A DNA stretch of 64,000 nucleotides from CAVROP01 sp050012175 (GTDB lineage Bacteria; Acidobacteriota; Terriglobia; UBA7540). The notes beneath the pieces were generated by a model, which saw only the letters and a program-made list of their open reading frames with translations, searched no databases and was not told where the DNA came from. Positions 25,298 to 34,697 of this stretch are shown piece after piece. The position numbers were made by a program, and so were the translations under genes. Numbering within the stretch: position 1 is the first letter of the stretch; the number at the start of each line of letters is the position of its first letter. The stretch covers positions 1 through 64,000 of the forward strand of contig JBEKHR010000016.1 in NCBI GenBank assembly GCA_050012175.1. The letters run 5' to 3'.

Positions 25298-27447
25298 TTC
25301 TTATCACTGATTTCCCAGTCCAGGAGACCACGGGCATGCAAGTCATTGATGACATTCATGGTAGCCTTAAAAGAAATGCCGCATTTGCTCGCGATCTGCG
25401 CGACGGAATGGGTGGCATCAATTAGATCCATAACGTTAAAAAGCGCCCGATTACCTTCCGGATTGGAATACGGATCAACAAAAATGCCAAACCGAGAGCA
25501 GAAGATTTCTCCTTTGAACCGATTGACGGGCACTCTATTGTCTTCAATTGTTTCTATCATCCTTAGAACCATGTCACAGGAGGCATCCAAACTTTTGACC
25601 GAGGTCACGCTCGGTGTGTCATGACTGGAATGATATTCGCGGTAAGGCGAATCTGCCATCGTTGGTGGTAGGACCCGAGATAAAGATAGCATCGGAACCC
25701 TGACACCTGGTCCGTTAAACTGGCGCTCATCATTGCCGATGATGGTGCGGTAAGCACCAGTCCAACCAAACGGATCGTGGTCCTTGAGTGCCTGCGAAAA
25801 GCAGAGATCAACTTCCGTGTTTCCGGCAAATGAAAGCTGAAGCGCATGGGGGTTGTCCAGTCCCAGCATTTCCAAGAACAATCCACCTTTCATTTTCGGG
25901 ATTAGCTGTTCGTTCTGGCTCAAATAAGCAACAGAGCCAATGGTCTCAGGAACAATTAAGAAGCGGTAAGTGTAGCGCAGGTCGCTCCGGCCTAACAAAG
26001 CCTGCATCACTTTGATCCCCACAACGACTCCGGATAAATCGTCATTGACCATCGAGGGGTGACAAAGATGGGCACACAAAACTATGCAGTCGTCACTCTT
26101 GCCAGGCGCGACGACCTCTCCGACCTTCAATGTTCCAAAGCTAAAGTCGCTCCTTATCACTACTTTGTATTTATCATCGTGTAAAGCATCTTTTAAATTC
26201 TTGCTGCAGCACAACCCCCAGTCGCGCTCATAGTATTTGAAAATGAATGGAACTGCTTCCGGGATTTTATGATGAACATGCAGATGTTCGAATAGATCCC
26301 TTCGCGTCACTTCCCCTTCAAACAGCAAGGAATAGGAGACTACGTGGAGCGGATTGTCTGCGTACGAAAACAGCCGCTGACCGTCGAGAGACTCGAGATA
26401 GGCTTCGTGGCATGTCCATTTTTCGGGAATAATCCAACTCCAACATTCTGTTCCCGTCGGATATTCGCAGATCTTCATCGGCACCTGGGTTGCGATTGCC
26501 GCAAGCGCGGCATCATAGCCATCAGATACGATATCTCGCGGCAGTCTCCATAGCGCAGAAATCAACTCCTCCATGGATGCATTTTCCGGCAGTTGAATGC
26601 GGGCGTCTTTGCCGCTGGTCCGGGCATTCTCGAGTTGGACCGGGTCACCGGCCGGTCCCCGGGCGGTAATCCACGGATCTCGGGCGATCTCCCGACTGGC
26701 CAGTTCATATAAACTCCCGCAATCAATGGAGACAACTTCGCCCCGCCCGACATCGGCGACACGACACCGGCCCTCGGATCGAGCCATCTTTTCCAGACGG
26801 GTTCCGTCCGGAAAACCACTCGCCGCCCGGATGGGCACGCTCGAAATCCATCCTTGTTTCCTCAGCTTGCCGTTCTGGCCGATGCGGCCGGTGAATAGCT
26901 TTTTATACCGGAAGGGTACCCCCACGGCCTCCTCAACATAGTGGAGAAATGATGCCTCGCCGAGGCCGACACCGATGCCGCATATCTTCCCCCCGCATTT
27001 CATAAGGCGGTCATGCAGGCAATCCTTCCCATAGCTGGTATTCGGCAGTCGGCTGAGGAGTTTCTCTGCCTGGGGTCCCAAACCGGCAACCGAAAGGATC
27101 GGATCGGCTGATCGCACAACGCCCGGCTGGCAGCGGAAGTACTCGAGAAACTCCAGAGAAGAACTCCATGCCCCTTGAATGCTCGGCGTGGTTTGGGGGT
27201 CAAAATCCTCATTCCGATAAAAAGAAAAAGAAAACGCCGGCAGCAGCATGGTGCCTTCAGGCCCGATCACCTCCCGCATCGCTGAATAAAGCAGTTCGCA
27301 CTCCTCCTGCCCGGAGGATCCGCACTCAACCAAACCCAAAGTGCGGTGGGACACTTGAAAAAAAACGATGTCCTCCGGGCGGAGACCGATCACCTTCAGC
27401 CCATTGACGAGACCGGCCCGGCCGTAATCCGATTTGCTCGGAGACAT
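25294..27447 (-). CDS. AAC(3)-type acyltransferase fused to DUF4910 peptidase-like and winged-helix domains
   Basis: 717 residues in three parts. Residues 1 to about 265 look like the AAC(3) antibiotic N-acetyltransferase fold (GPEGTMLLPAFSFSFYR, FLEYFRCQPGVVRSADPILS, CGIGVGLGEASFLHYVEE), a fold that also N-acylates amino sugars. About 285-640 is a DUF4910/M28-like domain with likely metal ligands in CAHLCHPSMVNDDLSG and VPETIGS. The last 60 residues look like a winged helix (VAQIASKCGISFKATMNVIN). It is probably a bifunctional enzyme that swaps or trims an acyl group on an aminosugar. It overlaps the pyruvyltransferase gene and follows a LegC-type aminotransferase that could supply the amine. 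Confidence 0.8.
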   Translation of the reverse strand: MSPSKSDYGRAGLVNGLKVIGLRPEDIVFFQVSHRTLGLVECGSSGQEECELLYSAMREVIGPEGTMLLPAFSFSFYRNEDFDPQTTPSIQGAWSSSLEFLEYFRCQPGVVRSADPILSVAGLGPQAEKLLSRLPNTSYGKDCLHDRLMKCGGKICGIGVGLGEASFLHYVEEAVGVPFRYKKLFTGRIGQNGKLRKQGWISSVPIRAASGFPDGTRLEKMARSEGRCRVADVGRGEVVSIDCGSLYELASREIARDPWITARGPAGDPVQLENARTSGKDARIQLPENASMEELISALWRLPRDIVSDGYDAALAAIATQVPMKICEYPTGTECWSWIIPEKWTCHEAYLESLDGQRLFSYADNPLHVVSYSLLFEGEVTRRDLFEHLHVHHKIPEAVPFIFKYYERDWGLCCSKNLKDALHDDKYKVVIRSDFSFGTLKVGEVVAPGKSDDCIVLCAHLCHPSMVNDDLSGVVVGIKVMQALLGRSDLRYTYRFLIVPETIGSVAYLSQNEQLIPKMKGGLFLEMLGLDNPHALQLSFAGNTEVDLCFSQALKDHDPFGWTGAYRTIIGNDERQFNGPGVRVPMLSLSRVLPPTMADSPYREYHSSHDTPSVTSVKSLDASCDMVLRMIETIEDNRVPVNRFKGEIFCSRFGIFVDPYSNPEGNRALFNVMDLIDATHSVAQIASKCGISFKATMNVINDLHARGLLDWEISDKN

Positions 27448-27609
27448 GTAGATTCTGTTTTCTTATTCTGCGCCGGCCTCAGGACGAGCCGCAATCTGGC
27501 GTGTGGATGTAGGCACTCGGAAACTTGCACTGTCAGTCATAAGGCAGGCGGACGCACCGGCGGGATCGGAGCACCATGCGGAAATCCATCGGGTTGTTCA
27601 AGAGAAGGC

Positions 27610-28806
27610 TTATTTTCCCGATTCCACCAGAGCGGCAATAACCCTGTCCTGGTCAGACTCAGTGAGGCCAACCGAACAAGGCAGACTCAAGCCCCGCCGG
27701 GCCAGTTGCTCGGCCACAGGCATCGCAACCACATTTTTCGAGGCGTGGGCAGGAGACTGATGAATCGGTTGCCAGAGCGGCCGGCATTGGATTTTTTGTG
27801 TACCGAGTGTGTGCATCAATTGGCGGGAATCCATGCCGAACTTCTCCTCCTCGACGAGGATGGTGTACATCCAGAAGGTACTCGCAGCCCACGGGGCGCT
27901 TCTCATCGGTACGATGCCCGGCAAGTTCTGGAGTTTTTCTGTATAGCGGGCGGCGTTCTTCCGCTTGGCGGCGACATAGGCAGCCAACTGCTCCATTTGC
28001 GCGCACCCGACCGCCGCCAGCAAATTGGTCAGGCGATAGTTGTAACCCACTTGTCCGTGGACGTATTCGATCGGATCGTCCTTGGCCTGGGTAGTGAGAT
28101 ACTTGGCCTTCCGCGCCCACTCCTCGTTGTTTGTGACGAGCATCCCGCCGCCACCCGTGGTAATGATCTTGTTGCCATTGAAGCTGAAACAGCCGATGTC
28201 CCCGAGACAGCCCAAGCCGGACCCCTTGTAAGTCGCGCCCAAACCCTCGGTGGCGTCTTCAATTACTTTCAGGCCGAATTTTCTCGCAACCGCCAGGATG
28301 GGATCCAGGTCAACGGGATGACCCAGTATATGAACGGGAATCACGGCCGTGACGCGGCGTCCGGTACGCCGGTTGTACAGCGTGCCGTCGCTCCAGCGGC
28401 AGTCCCGCTCCAGGAATTCCACAACGCGGGCGGGATCCATTTGCCAGTAGGCGGGCTCGGCATCAATGAACACCGGCCAGGCGCCCACATAACGGATGGC
28501 ATTGACGGGTGCGATGAATGTCAGGGTGGAGACGAGCACCTCGTCCTCGGGCTGCACTCCCGCTACCAGGAGTGCGATATGCAGCGCCGATGTGCCGTTC
28601 ACGGTGGCCACGGCATACTTCGTCCCGGCTTCCTGCGCCACCATCTGCTCGAACCGGTCCACGTAGGAGCCCACCGAGGAAACCCAGGCGGTATCGAGGC
28701 ACTCCTTCACATAACGCCACTCGTTGCCGCGGATTTCCGGGACAGCGAGGGGGATGAAGCCGTCGCCTGGCGGCGCTCCTGGAGCGAGTACTTCAGTCGG
28801 TTTCAT
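27610..28806 (-). CDS. DegT/DnrJ/EryC1 aminotransferase, LegC-like
   Basis: A PLP-dependent sugar aminotransferase of 398 residues. The PLP Lys is in CFSFNGNKIITTGGGGML. Also seen are NGTSALHIALLVAGVQPEDE, VIPVHILGHPVDLDPI and IEDATEGLGATYKGSGLG. The sequence style (AWVSSVGSYVDRFE near residue 40) matches LegC-type enzymes that aminate GDP- or UDP-4-keto-6-deoxy sugars during legionaminic acid synthesis. The LegI- and LegF-like genes about 12 kb upstream fit that pathway. An alternative role is making the amine acylated by the AAC(3) fusion next door. Confidence 0.87.
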   Translation of the reverse strand: MKPTEVLAPGAPPGDGFIPLAVPEIRGNEWRYVKECLDTAWVSSVGSYVDRFEQMVAQEAGTKYAVATVNGTSALHIALLVAGVQPEDEVLVSTLTFIAPVNAIRYVGAWPVFIDAEPAYWQMDPARVVEFLERDCRWSDGTLYNRRTGRRVTAVIPVHILGHPVDLDPILAVARKFGLKVIEDATEGLGATYKGSGLGCLGDIGCFSFNGNKIITTGGGGMLVTNNEEWARKAKYLTTQAKDDPIEYVHGQVGYNYRLTNLLAAVGCAQMEQLAAYVAAKRKNAARYTEKLQNLPGIVPMRSAPWAASTFWMYTILVEEEKFGMDSRQLMHTLGTQKIQCRPLWQPIHQSPAHASKNVVAMPVAEQLARRGLSLPCSVGLTESDQDRVIAALVESGK

Positions 28807-28917
28807 GCAAGTTGTCGCGGAGGTATTTGGAAAGCAGAAGAATCCGAAGAACCCTTGAACCAGTTCACATCACAATGACTTTGCAGGAGCGTTGGGTGAC
28901 AGCGTGTGTGCCATGCT

Positions 28918-31014
28918 CTAGAGCCCTTTAGGGTCGGACAATGCCACAGGTTCACGCCAGATCCGGTTGCGGCCCATCTGTATGATGATCCGCCCTATCC
29001 CAGTGGTCGTGGTGCCGTGACGCTGGATCTGCGCTGCCATCTCTTCCTTCTTGGCCTCTGAAAAGCCAAACTGATACAATACCGGGCTACGGAACTTGTA
29101 CTGCGAGAGAGGCATGGAAAGCGGGCTCCGCATCCAGCTTGCGATATCGTAACGCAATAAGACGCAGGGACTATCCTCGTTGCGGTCACTGCCCCAAATA
29201 TTGTGCACGCGTCCTGCGCAGAAGGCCTGGATATCAGCGAAGATTGCCGAGCTCTCGGCGTCACTGTGAATGTCGTCGCCGAGCATGGCGTTGGCCGTCT
29301 GGAAGACGTATTTCACCCAATCATCCATCACCGCCAGGCTCATGGCCGTGTGGGTTTGAATCAGGTTGATGCCGATTTCCCCTTTGAGCAGCTTCTCGTA
29401 ATTGTTTTCTGCGCACACATATGCCCGAAGCTCCTCTTCAGAGTCCCACAACTCTTCCTTTGTCAGCCGGACAAACGAGTTGAAGATTGCCTGCACGGAG
29501 GCGGGCGCCCACTTGATTTCCGCTACCAGTCTTTGGAGTAACCCGATGATAGGAACCTGCTTTTGTCGCAGCAGCCTTAACAATGGACCGAAGTCGCCGC
29601 CGTTACAGATAACCGCGACCATCAGATGCAGCTTCCTAGCCTCGACATAGTCCTCAAATGGCATCGTGCTCGTGGAACTGACGACCTCTTCGATTTCGAC
29701 GGCGATGCGCCCGTTCTGGAGCTTCGCGAAGCTGCGCGGCAAGATTCGAAAATGCGAGCCAATCTTATAGGTCGCCCGGCTTAAGGCCGTATTGAGTTCC
29801 GTGCCGTTCAGCAAGATGCACGTATAGACATCGATGACGTCGATTCCGGCCTCTACAACGTCCGAAAGCGATTTGACGTGCCGTTCATAGGAATCACCCG
29901 GCAGGCCCAGAATAAGTTCCGAGAGGGTCGGCAGGCCGAGTTCCTGATACACGCTTGCCAGAGCCATCATCTGGGAGGTGCTGATGTTATCGCGCTTAAT
30001 CTCCTGGAGGACAACAGGGTCCATCGACTGGACAGACATCCCCAGCGACATGGAGCCATTCAATTTTCGAACTGCTTTGGCAATGCGCTCCTTCTTGTTC
30101 TTGCCGATCGAGGCCAAAATCGAGCGCGGCCAGTTCTGCCTTTGTTGAATCCTTTCGATATGTTCGACAATTTCGTAGTCCCGCTCGTACATCGCAAAAT
30201 TCGGGTCGGCGAACATCAGATTCGAGATGAGGAATGGGGCTCTCTGTACGGCGGCTGCAATATAGTCCAGCTCGGCCTTCACGCGTTCCATACTGAAGTG
30301 GTTCACCTTCGAAATAAGCTGGTTTCCCTCGTGGCAAAAGGTGCACGAGAACGGACACCCCCGGTTGGTTTCAATCATCGGGACGAGCTTACCGTCGAAA
30401 AACTTGTCCATGTAGCCCGTGAGGTACGGAGACGGGATCTCGTCAAGGTTTCGGCGGCGGGCAAGCATGGTCCCCTTCATGACCTCCGTATCACTCATGC
30501 GGTGAATGAACCCATCGATTGGGGTCGATTTCATCTTCTCGCGGTCAGCACCGGTCTCAAACGCGCGAGCCACCAGCGCGGCGAATGCTTCTTCGCCTTC
30601 CAGGTAGGCGTAGAAGTCGATCAGAGGGTTGCGTTTGACGAACTGGCTGCGCGCCTCATCTTCAAGAGGTATATTCGGACCGCCCATCACGCAGATCGTC
30701 TGGGGCGAAACCGCCCGGGTCATTCTGAAGAACTCCAATCCCAGATTGAAATTCCATGGGTAGTTGCTCAGGCCCAGGATGTCGGGTGGCTTCTCATGGA
30801 TGGCTTGTTCTAGATCCTCGACATATTTGAACAGTCTTAGATCGATCTCTTTCCCGAAGCTTTTCGCTGCGTAGGCCGCGATGAAACCGATATTGAGGGG
30901 AGAAGCATCGGCAGCAAGGGACAGTGTGGTGTACGTCAGGTCACCTAAATAGATGTTAAGGGGCCTCAGGACTCGGATGCGGTTTCCATGCGTCATCGGT
31001 TCACCGTGCTGCAT
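28918..31014 (-). CDS. B12-binding-type radical SAM protein (first of two)
   Basis: 698 residues. The N-terminal 150 residues look like a cobalamin-binding Rossmann domain (DILGLSNYPWNFNLGLEFF, VMGGPNIPLED), though the classic DxHxxG motif is not evident. The radical SAM motif is RGCPFSCTFC, with cysteines at about 220, 224 and 227. SELILGLPGDSYERHVKSL follows at the barrel end, and a long C-terminal 250-residue region is unassigned. Family members methylate unactivated carbons or rearrange rings anaerobically. Its neighbours suggest a sugar or lipid-carrier substrate. Confidence 0.8.
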   Translation of the reverse strand: MQHGEPMTHGNRIRVLRPLNIYLGDLTYTTLSLAADASPLNIGFIAAYAAKSFGKEIDLRLFKYVEDLEQAIHEKPPDILGLSNYPWNFNLGLEFFRMTRAVSPQTICVMGGPNIPLEDEARSQFVKRNPLIDFYAYLEGEEAFAALVARAFETGADREKMKSTPIDGFIHRMSDTEVMKGTMLARRRNLDEIPSPYLTGYMDKFFDGKLVPMIETNRGCPFSCTFCHEGNQLISKVNHFSMERVKAELDYIAAAVQRAPFLISNLMFADPNFAMYERDYEIVEHIERIQQRQNWPRSILASIGKNKKERIAKAVRKLNGSMSLGMSVQSMDPVVLQEIKRDNISTSQMMALASVYQELGLPTLSELILGLPGDSYERHVKSLSDVVEAGIDVIDVYTCILLNGTELNTALSRATYKIGSHFRILPRSFAKLQNGRIAVEIEEVVSSTSTMPFEDYVEARKLHLMVAVICNGGDFGPLLRLLRQKQVPIIGLLQRLVAEIKWAPASVQAIFNSFVRLTKEELWDSEEELRAYVCAENNYEKLLKGEIGINLIQTHTAMSLAVMDDWVKYVFQTANAMLGDDIHSDAESSAIFADIQAFCAGRVHNIWGSDRNEDSPCVLLRYDIASWMRSPLSMPLSQYKFRSPVLYQFGFSEAKKEEMAAQIQRHGTTTTGIGRIIIQMGRNRIWREPVALSDPKGL

Positions 31015-31023
31015 ACAGAGGAG

Positions 31024-31419
31024 CCGATTCGGAGGGCTCCAACCCTGCTAGCAGGAAGGCATCTAAGCTTGTCACAACAGACTGCGTTGATTGAGACGCT
31101 TTCAAAATATCCAGGCCAGAAATTCACGATCGATTGCGCTGTGAATGATGTTGAAGCCCACCATTTTGCCGGAGAAATGAGAGACACACTTATAAAAGCA
31201 AAATGGCAAATGCTTAGCTATCTCCCCATGTGGGACATGGGATTTTCCAGTGCTTCCAACTGGCCAAATTTCTTCGGTGGTCAATGGTTTAAGTCTGAAA
31301 GAAGCTCATACATGCCCGCAGCGCCAGCATTACGAATGGAACTTAAGACGTGCTGTGGAATAACTGCTGATGGGGTAAACTGGCTGGATGCAAGTAATAA
31401 TAGGACACTTCCAATTTGA
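31024..31419 (+). pseudogene. Plus-strand 3' fragment of an unidentified protein
   Basis: The only plus-strand reading frame that looks protein-like. It reads LSLSQQTALIETLSKYPGQK, FTIDCAVNDVEAHHFAGEMR and DTLIKAKWQ. After a less regular stretch it reads ALRMELKTCCGITADGVNW and LDASNNRTLPI, then a stop. The pattern (helix, PGQK strand, DCA..D.EA, FA.EMRD.L..AKW, later GI.A.GVNW) resembles a small C-terminal domain found on membrane-anchored proteins of unknown function. No membrane segment or good start is present, so it is probably a truncated leftover between the two radical SAM genes. Confidence 0.4.
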
Positions 31420-31515
31420 CGATTCCAATTGAATTCGCCGGGACTGCGGAGAGGGCATTGGCGATACCGCCCGATCCCTTCACGGTACAAATAGGCGAAT
31501 AGCTGTCTGATTCGG

Positions 31516-33084
31516 TCAAGTCTTGATGAAACGCCCCAAGTCCCTCTTCTGATGGAGACGATTGCTCTTCATCATGGCACCCACCACTCGCTTCTCGAGG
31601 GTGGGCGAGACTTCAAACAGCAACCGAGAGCCGATTCCAACGACATAGCGCATGTAGCTTCGGATGGGGCGGCGCGATGCGGCTTTGACAGAGTGCCACC
31701 CGATCAGGGCTCCCATATAGGCGACCCAACGCTTATACTGATTGGAGAACCTAAAAAAGTAATCCTCATTTACATACGTATCATCGTAGAGATTCCGCTG
31801 CCAATAAGTACTCATGGCGTAGGGATTGGGAACATTCTGATATATTACTGTACCCGCATACTGATACTTAGGCTTCAGCCAAAACTCTGTGAAGCCATAC
31901 TGTTCGTGGTATTCTTCATAGAGAGGAGTATCCGGATATGGAATCACTGCTCCAAACAACTGAAAACAATCAACGTAACGTCCCATCGTTCGAACGAATC
32001 TTATGTCATTCTTGACCGCTTCTGTGGTCTGCCACGGAAAGCCTGTCATTAGATTCACAAACTGAGGGATGCCACTTTTCCCGACCAATTCCACCGCATG
32101 ATATGCCGCAGCCGCAGTGAAACCCTTTCGTACCTTGCGGAGCGTGTAATCGTCCGCGCTCTCAACACCCAAGGAGATCAGATTGCATCCTGACAGTTTG
32201 AACAAGTTCACAAGTTCTTCGTCAATGCGGTTGACCCGGGTCTGAGCGAGCCACTTGAAGCCCAGTTTCTCGGCGATTAGACGTCTGCAAAACTCGGCTA
32301 CTCGCTCCCTGTGCACGCTGAATGTCTCATCGGAGATATAGAACGTGTCAATGCCGTATTCTTTGTGGCGGGCGACCATTTCGGCGATCATTGCGTCCAC
32401 ACCTCGACAGCCATAACGTTTCCACGCGCTATGAGAACAGAATGTGCAGCTGAAAGGACAGCCGCGCCCGCCCAAAATAACGTTGAGGCCTTTCACGGAG
32501 CCATCTACAGTGCGGAACGGTGACAGGTCCAAGCCGGTCGTCTGGAGGTCACCGAGAGAATCGAGAACGGAGATACGCTCCACCGTCGGATTGTGGACCA
32601 CCCGATCTTCTTCGAGAAAGCTTGTGTTTCGTAGATGCCGTCGTTGGTCGGGGCGTTTACCTTCACGAATCCATTTGCAGAGATCATCGATCGCGAACTC
32701 GCCTTCGCCGCGAACAACCAGGTCGGCGCCGTTGCGCAGCACTTCCTCCGAACAGATGGTCGCGTGATCACCGCCGGCGACTACCAAGTAGCCGTTGTCT
32801 CGCAAGCGCTTCTGCAGACCATATATGTCCAGCACATTGAGCGTGGCATACGAAAGGCCGACAACATCAGGTCCTTGTGCCTCTATGTAGGCGTAGTAGT
32901 CATCCATCGTCTTATACGCGGCGAAGGAATTGACCTGTACTGCGGTCTCAAAGCCGTTAGTACGGAACCGCTTGGCCACATACATGAACCCATTCGGTAT
33001 CATGCTAATTGGGTTTGGAAAGAGCAGAACCACACGATATTCTTTTTGCGCGAGTGGCTGGTTCGTATGATCTTGGGTGGACAC
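31516..33084 (-). CDS. B12-binding-type radical SAM protein (second of two)
   Basis: 522 residues with an N-terminal cobalamin-binding-like domain (DVVGLSYATLNVLDIYGLQK, VVAGGDHATICSEEVL, VRGEGEFAIDDL). The radical SAM cluster motif is GGRGCPFSCTFC, with cysteines at about 209, 213 and 216. TFYISDETFSVHRERV and LISLGVESADDYTLRKVRKG are typical of the methylthiotransferase-like SAM barrel. It is distinct from the downstream radical SAM protein. It lies between the SDR at 33226 and that gene, so the two may act in sequence on one substrate. Confidence 0.83.
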   Translation of the reverse strand: MSTQDHTNQPLAQKEYRVVLLFPNPISMIPNGFMYVAKRFRTNGFETAVQVNSFAAYKTMDDYYAYIEAQGPDVVGLSYATLNVLDIYGLQKRLRDNGYLVVAGGDHATICSEEVLRNGADLVVRGEGEFAIDDLCKWIREGKRPDQRRHLRNTSFLEEDRVVHNPTVERISVLDSLGDLQTTGLDLSPFRTVDGSVKGLNVILGGRGCPFSCTFCSHSAWKRYGCRGVDAMIAEMVARHKEYGIDTFYISDETFSVHRERVAEFCRRLIAEKLGFKWLAQTRVNRIDEELVNLFKLSGCNLISLGVESADDYTLRKVRKGFTAAAAYHAVELVGKSGIPQFVNLMTGFPWQTTEAVKNDIRFVRTMGRYVDCFQLFGAVIPYPDTPLYEEYHEQYGFTEFWLKPKYQYAGTVIYQNVPNPYAMSTYWQRNLYDDTYVNEDYFFRFSNQYKRWVAYMGALIGWHSVKAASRRPIRSYMRYVVGIGSRLLFEVSPTLEKRVVGAMMKSNRLHQKRDLGRFIKT

Positions 33085-33225
33085 CGTGGCGACCTCCTCG
33101 TGACATGCGCGGGCAACGTAAGCTTAGCTTTACATGGATTTGCGCCGAATAAAACCTTTTGGTACGGTCTTCTAGCTGCGCTCCATCACGTCCTGCAGGC
33201 GTTGAAGCCAGCTTCGCGAAGGAAG

Positions 33226-34194
33226 CTAATTGCGATATTTCCCGTCTCCGAAGTTTCCGACGACATTGTCCTGCACTAATCGCGCGACCTCTTCGATCCC
33301 CTGTGCGACGGTACGTGTCGTTTTGAATCCCAGCTGATTTGTGATCCGCGCAAAAGAAACCCGGTAGTCCCGCGGGTCCTCAGTTTTGTGCACAAACTCG
33401 ACAGCAGCATCTGGCGCATAGGGGCGGATCATATCAACCAGTTGCCGTTTCTGGAAATTCTGATCTGTCGCCCCAACATTAAACACACAGCCGCCGACAC
33501 TTGCCGCCGGTGAGCTGAGGACCAGTTGAATTGCCCGGGCGGCATCCCACACATGTACGTAAGGGCGCCAGAATTGCTCGCCAAAAACCTTGAGGTGCTT
33601 CTTGGTTAGCATCTCCATGGTGAATTCGTTCACCGTCAGGTCGAACCGCATCCGCGGTGATACTCCGTAAATCGTGGAGAAGCGCAACGGCGTCGGACAC
33701 CAGCCATTGTTGCGACCGCTCCCTAACAACGCCGTTTCCACGGCCACCTTGGTCTCGGCGTAGAGGGAAATCGGACGCAACTCGGATTCCTCATCCACAT
33801 ATTGACTGGTGTTCTTCATCTTTCCGTAGTTACTGCATGTCGAAGCAAAGATAAACCGCTCAACGCCGGCACTCTGGCTCTCGGCGATGAGGGCCAGCGA
33901 TGCGTCAAGATTGGTAGAGCGGGCTAAGTCGGGTTCGCGGGAGCAAGCTGGATCGCCCACAATTGCCGCCAAGTGAACGACTGCGTCCCGATCTGCCACA
34001 GCGGTTCGCAAAATCTCGCGATCTCGAATATCTCCACGGATGAATTCAAAGCCTGGATGGGCCCATACGCCAAGAAGGGACTGGCCGCCATACGCGAGAT
34101 GGTCGAGAACGCGAACCTGATGGCCAGCCGCGAGCAGAAAAGGCGTGAGCGTTGAACCAATATAACCGGCGCCGCCGGTTAACAGGATCTTCAT
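33226..34194 (-). CDS. SDR-family NAD-dependent sugar epimerase/dehydratase
   Basis: An extended SDR of about 322 residues, with GGAGYIGS at the N-terminus, AVVHLAAIVGDPACS, FASTCSNYGK and the YAETK catalytic pair. It has the GVSPRMRFDLTVNEFT and WRPYVHVWDAARAI segments. The ATG at 34194 places the Rossmann motif at residue 7; the frame from 34254 adds an unconserved extension. It is related to the SDR at 52502-53497, which shares the PRMRFDL segment. It lacks clear marks of a 4,6-dehydratase. The likely role is epimerisation or reduction of a nucleotide-deoxysugar. Confidence 0.87.
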   Translation of the reverse strand: MKILLTGGAGYIGSTLTPFLLAAGHQVRVLDHLAYGGQSLLGVWAHPGFEFIRGDIRDREILRTAVADRDAVVHLAAIVGDPACSREPDLARSTNLDASLALIAESQSAGVERFIFASTCSNYGKMKNTSQYVDEESELRPISLYAETKVAVETALLGSGRNNGWCPTPLRFSTIYGVSPRMRFDLTVNEFTMEMLTKKHLKVFGEQFWRPYVHVWDAARAIQLVLSSPAASVGGCVFNVGATDQNFQKRQLVDMIRPYAPDAAVEFVHKTEDPRDYRVSFARITNQLGFKTTRTVAQGIEEVARLVQDNVVGNFGDGKYRN

Positions 34195-34349
34195 AGTGTG
34201 ATTTCCATGGATTAGCCCCCAGTTAGGCAAATCGGCAATCGCCGTTCGGCTCAATTAGAGGCGGTTCTAGAACATTGAACTGATCATTGTAATTGGAACG
34301 ACGTCCCTCACGAGATTTAGTGACGTACAACGCAACGCATATGGTTTGC

Positions 34350-34460
34350 TCAACCTGCGTCGTCGATGGCCGCGGCAAGATGAATGACAGCCTGCATTCC
34401 GGATAAGGCGGACGTTCTTGCCGCACGTTGCCGCATGTCGCCGCGCCGGAAGCCGTCGAC
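34350..34460 (-). pseudogene. SDR gene scrap
   Basis: A 36-codon open piece reads VDGFRRGDMRQRAARTSALS and GMQAVIHLAAAIDDAG, then TGA. This corresponds to the RGD-x-RD, then VIHLAA segment of extended SDRs, about residues 50-85 of such proteins. No Rossmann start or catalytic Tyr remains. It lies between an intact SDR gene and a MITE-like element. Confidence 0.5.
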
Positions 34461-34502
34461 AGGATCCCACCATCCTCGCGTCGGCTGCGTTAAATCCATC
34501 TA

Positions 34503-34684
34503 CTAGCGGTAGTTTACTGCGACTTGTAATATCCACAACTTAAGTACCTGTATTAGCGGCACTTAACAACAAACACTTGTATTACCCTACCTTTGGAGGG
34601 TAATACTCGAAATCGCTGATGCCTTCTTTGTAGATCAATGACTTAGCTTGTGGATAAGCAGGGCCGCCAGTAAACTACCGCTAG
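34503..34684. mobile_element. MITE-like element with perfect 17-bp terminal inverted repeats
   Basis: CTAGCGGTAGTTTACTG at 34503-34519 is the exact reverse complement of CAGTAAACTACCGCTAG at 34668-34684. The 182-bp body is more AT-rich than its surroundings and has no ORF. It contains a second perfect palindrome (10-base arms at 34579-34588 and 34597-34606, 8-base loop). I see no transposase and no certain target duplication. It could be a non-autonomous transposon or a paired recombination site. Confidence 0.65.
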
Positions 34685-34697
34685 CTCGCGCGCTAAG

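Noticed and set aside
27346..28878. 510-codon plus-strand open frame opposite the LegC-type aminotransferase
   Set aside because: The opposite strand carries a complete PLP enzyme with all motifs, so this is a shadow.
33226..34194. SDR as the missing LegB 4,6-dehydratase
   Set aside because: It lacks the dehydratase active-site pattern seen in rmlB here (TDE) and groups by motif with the SDR at 52502.
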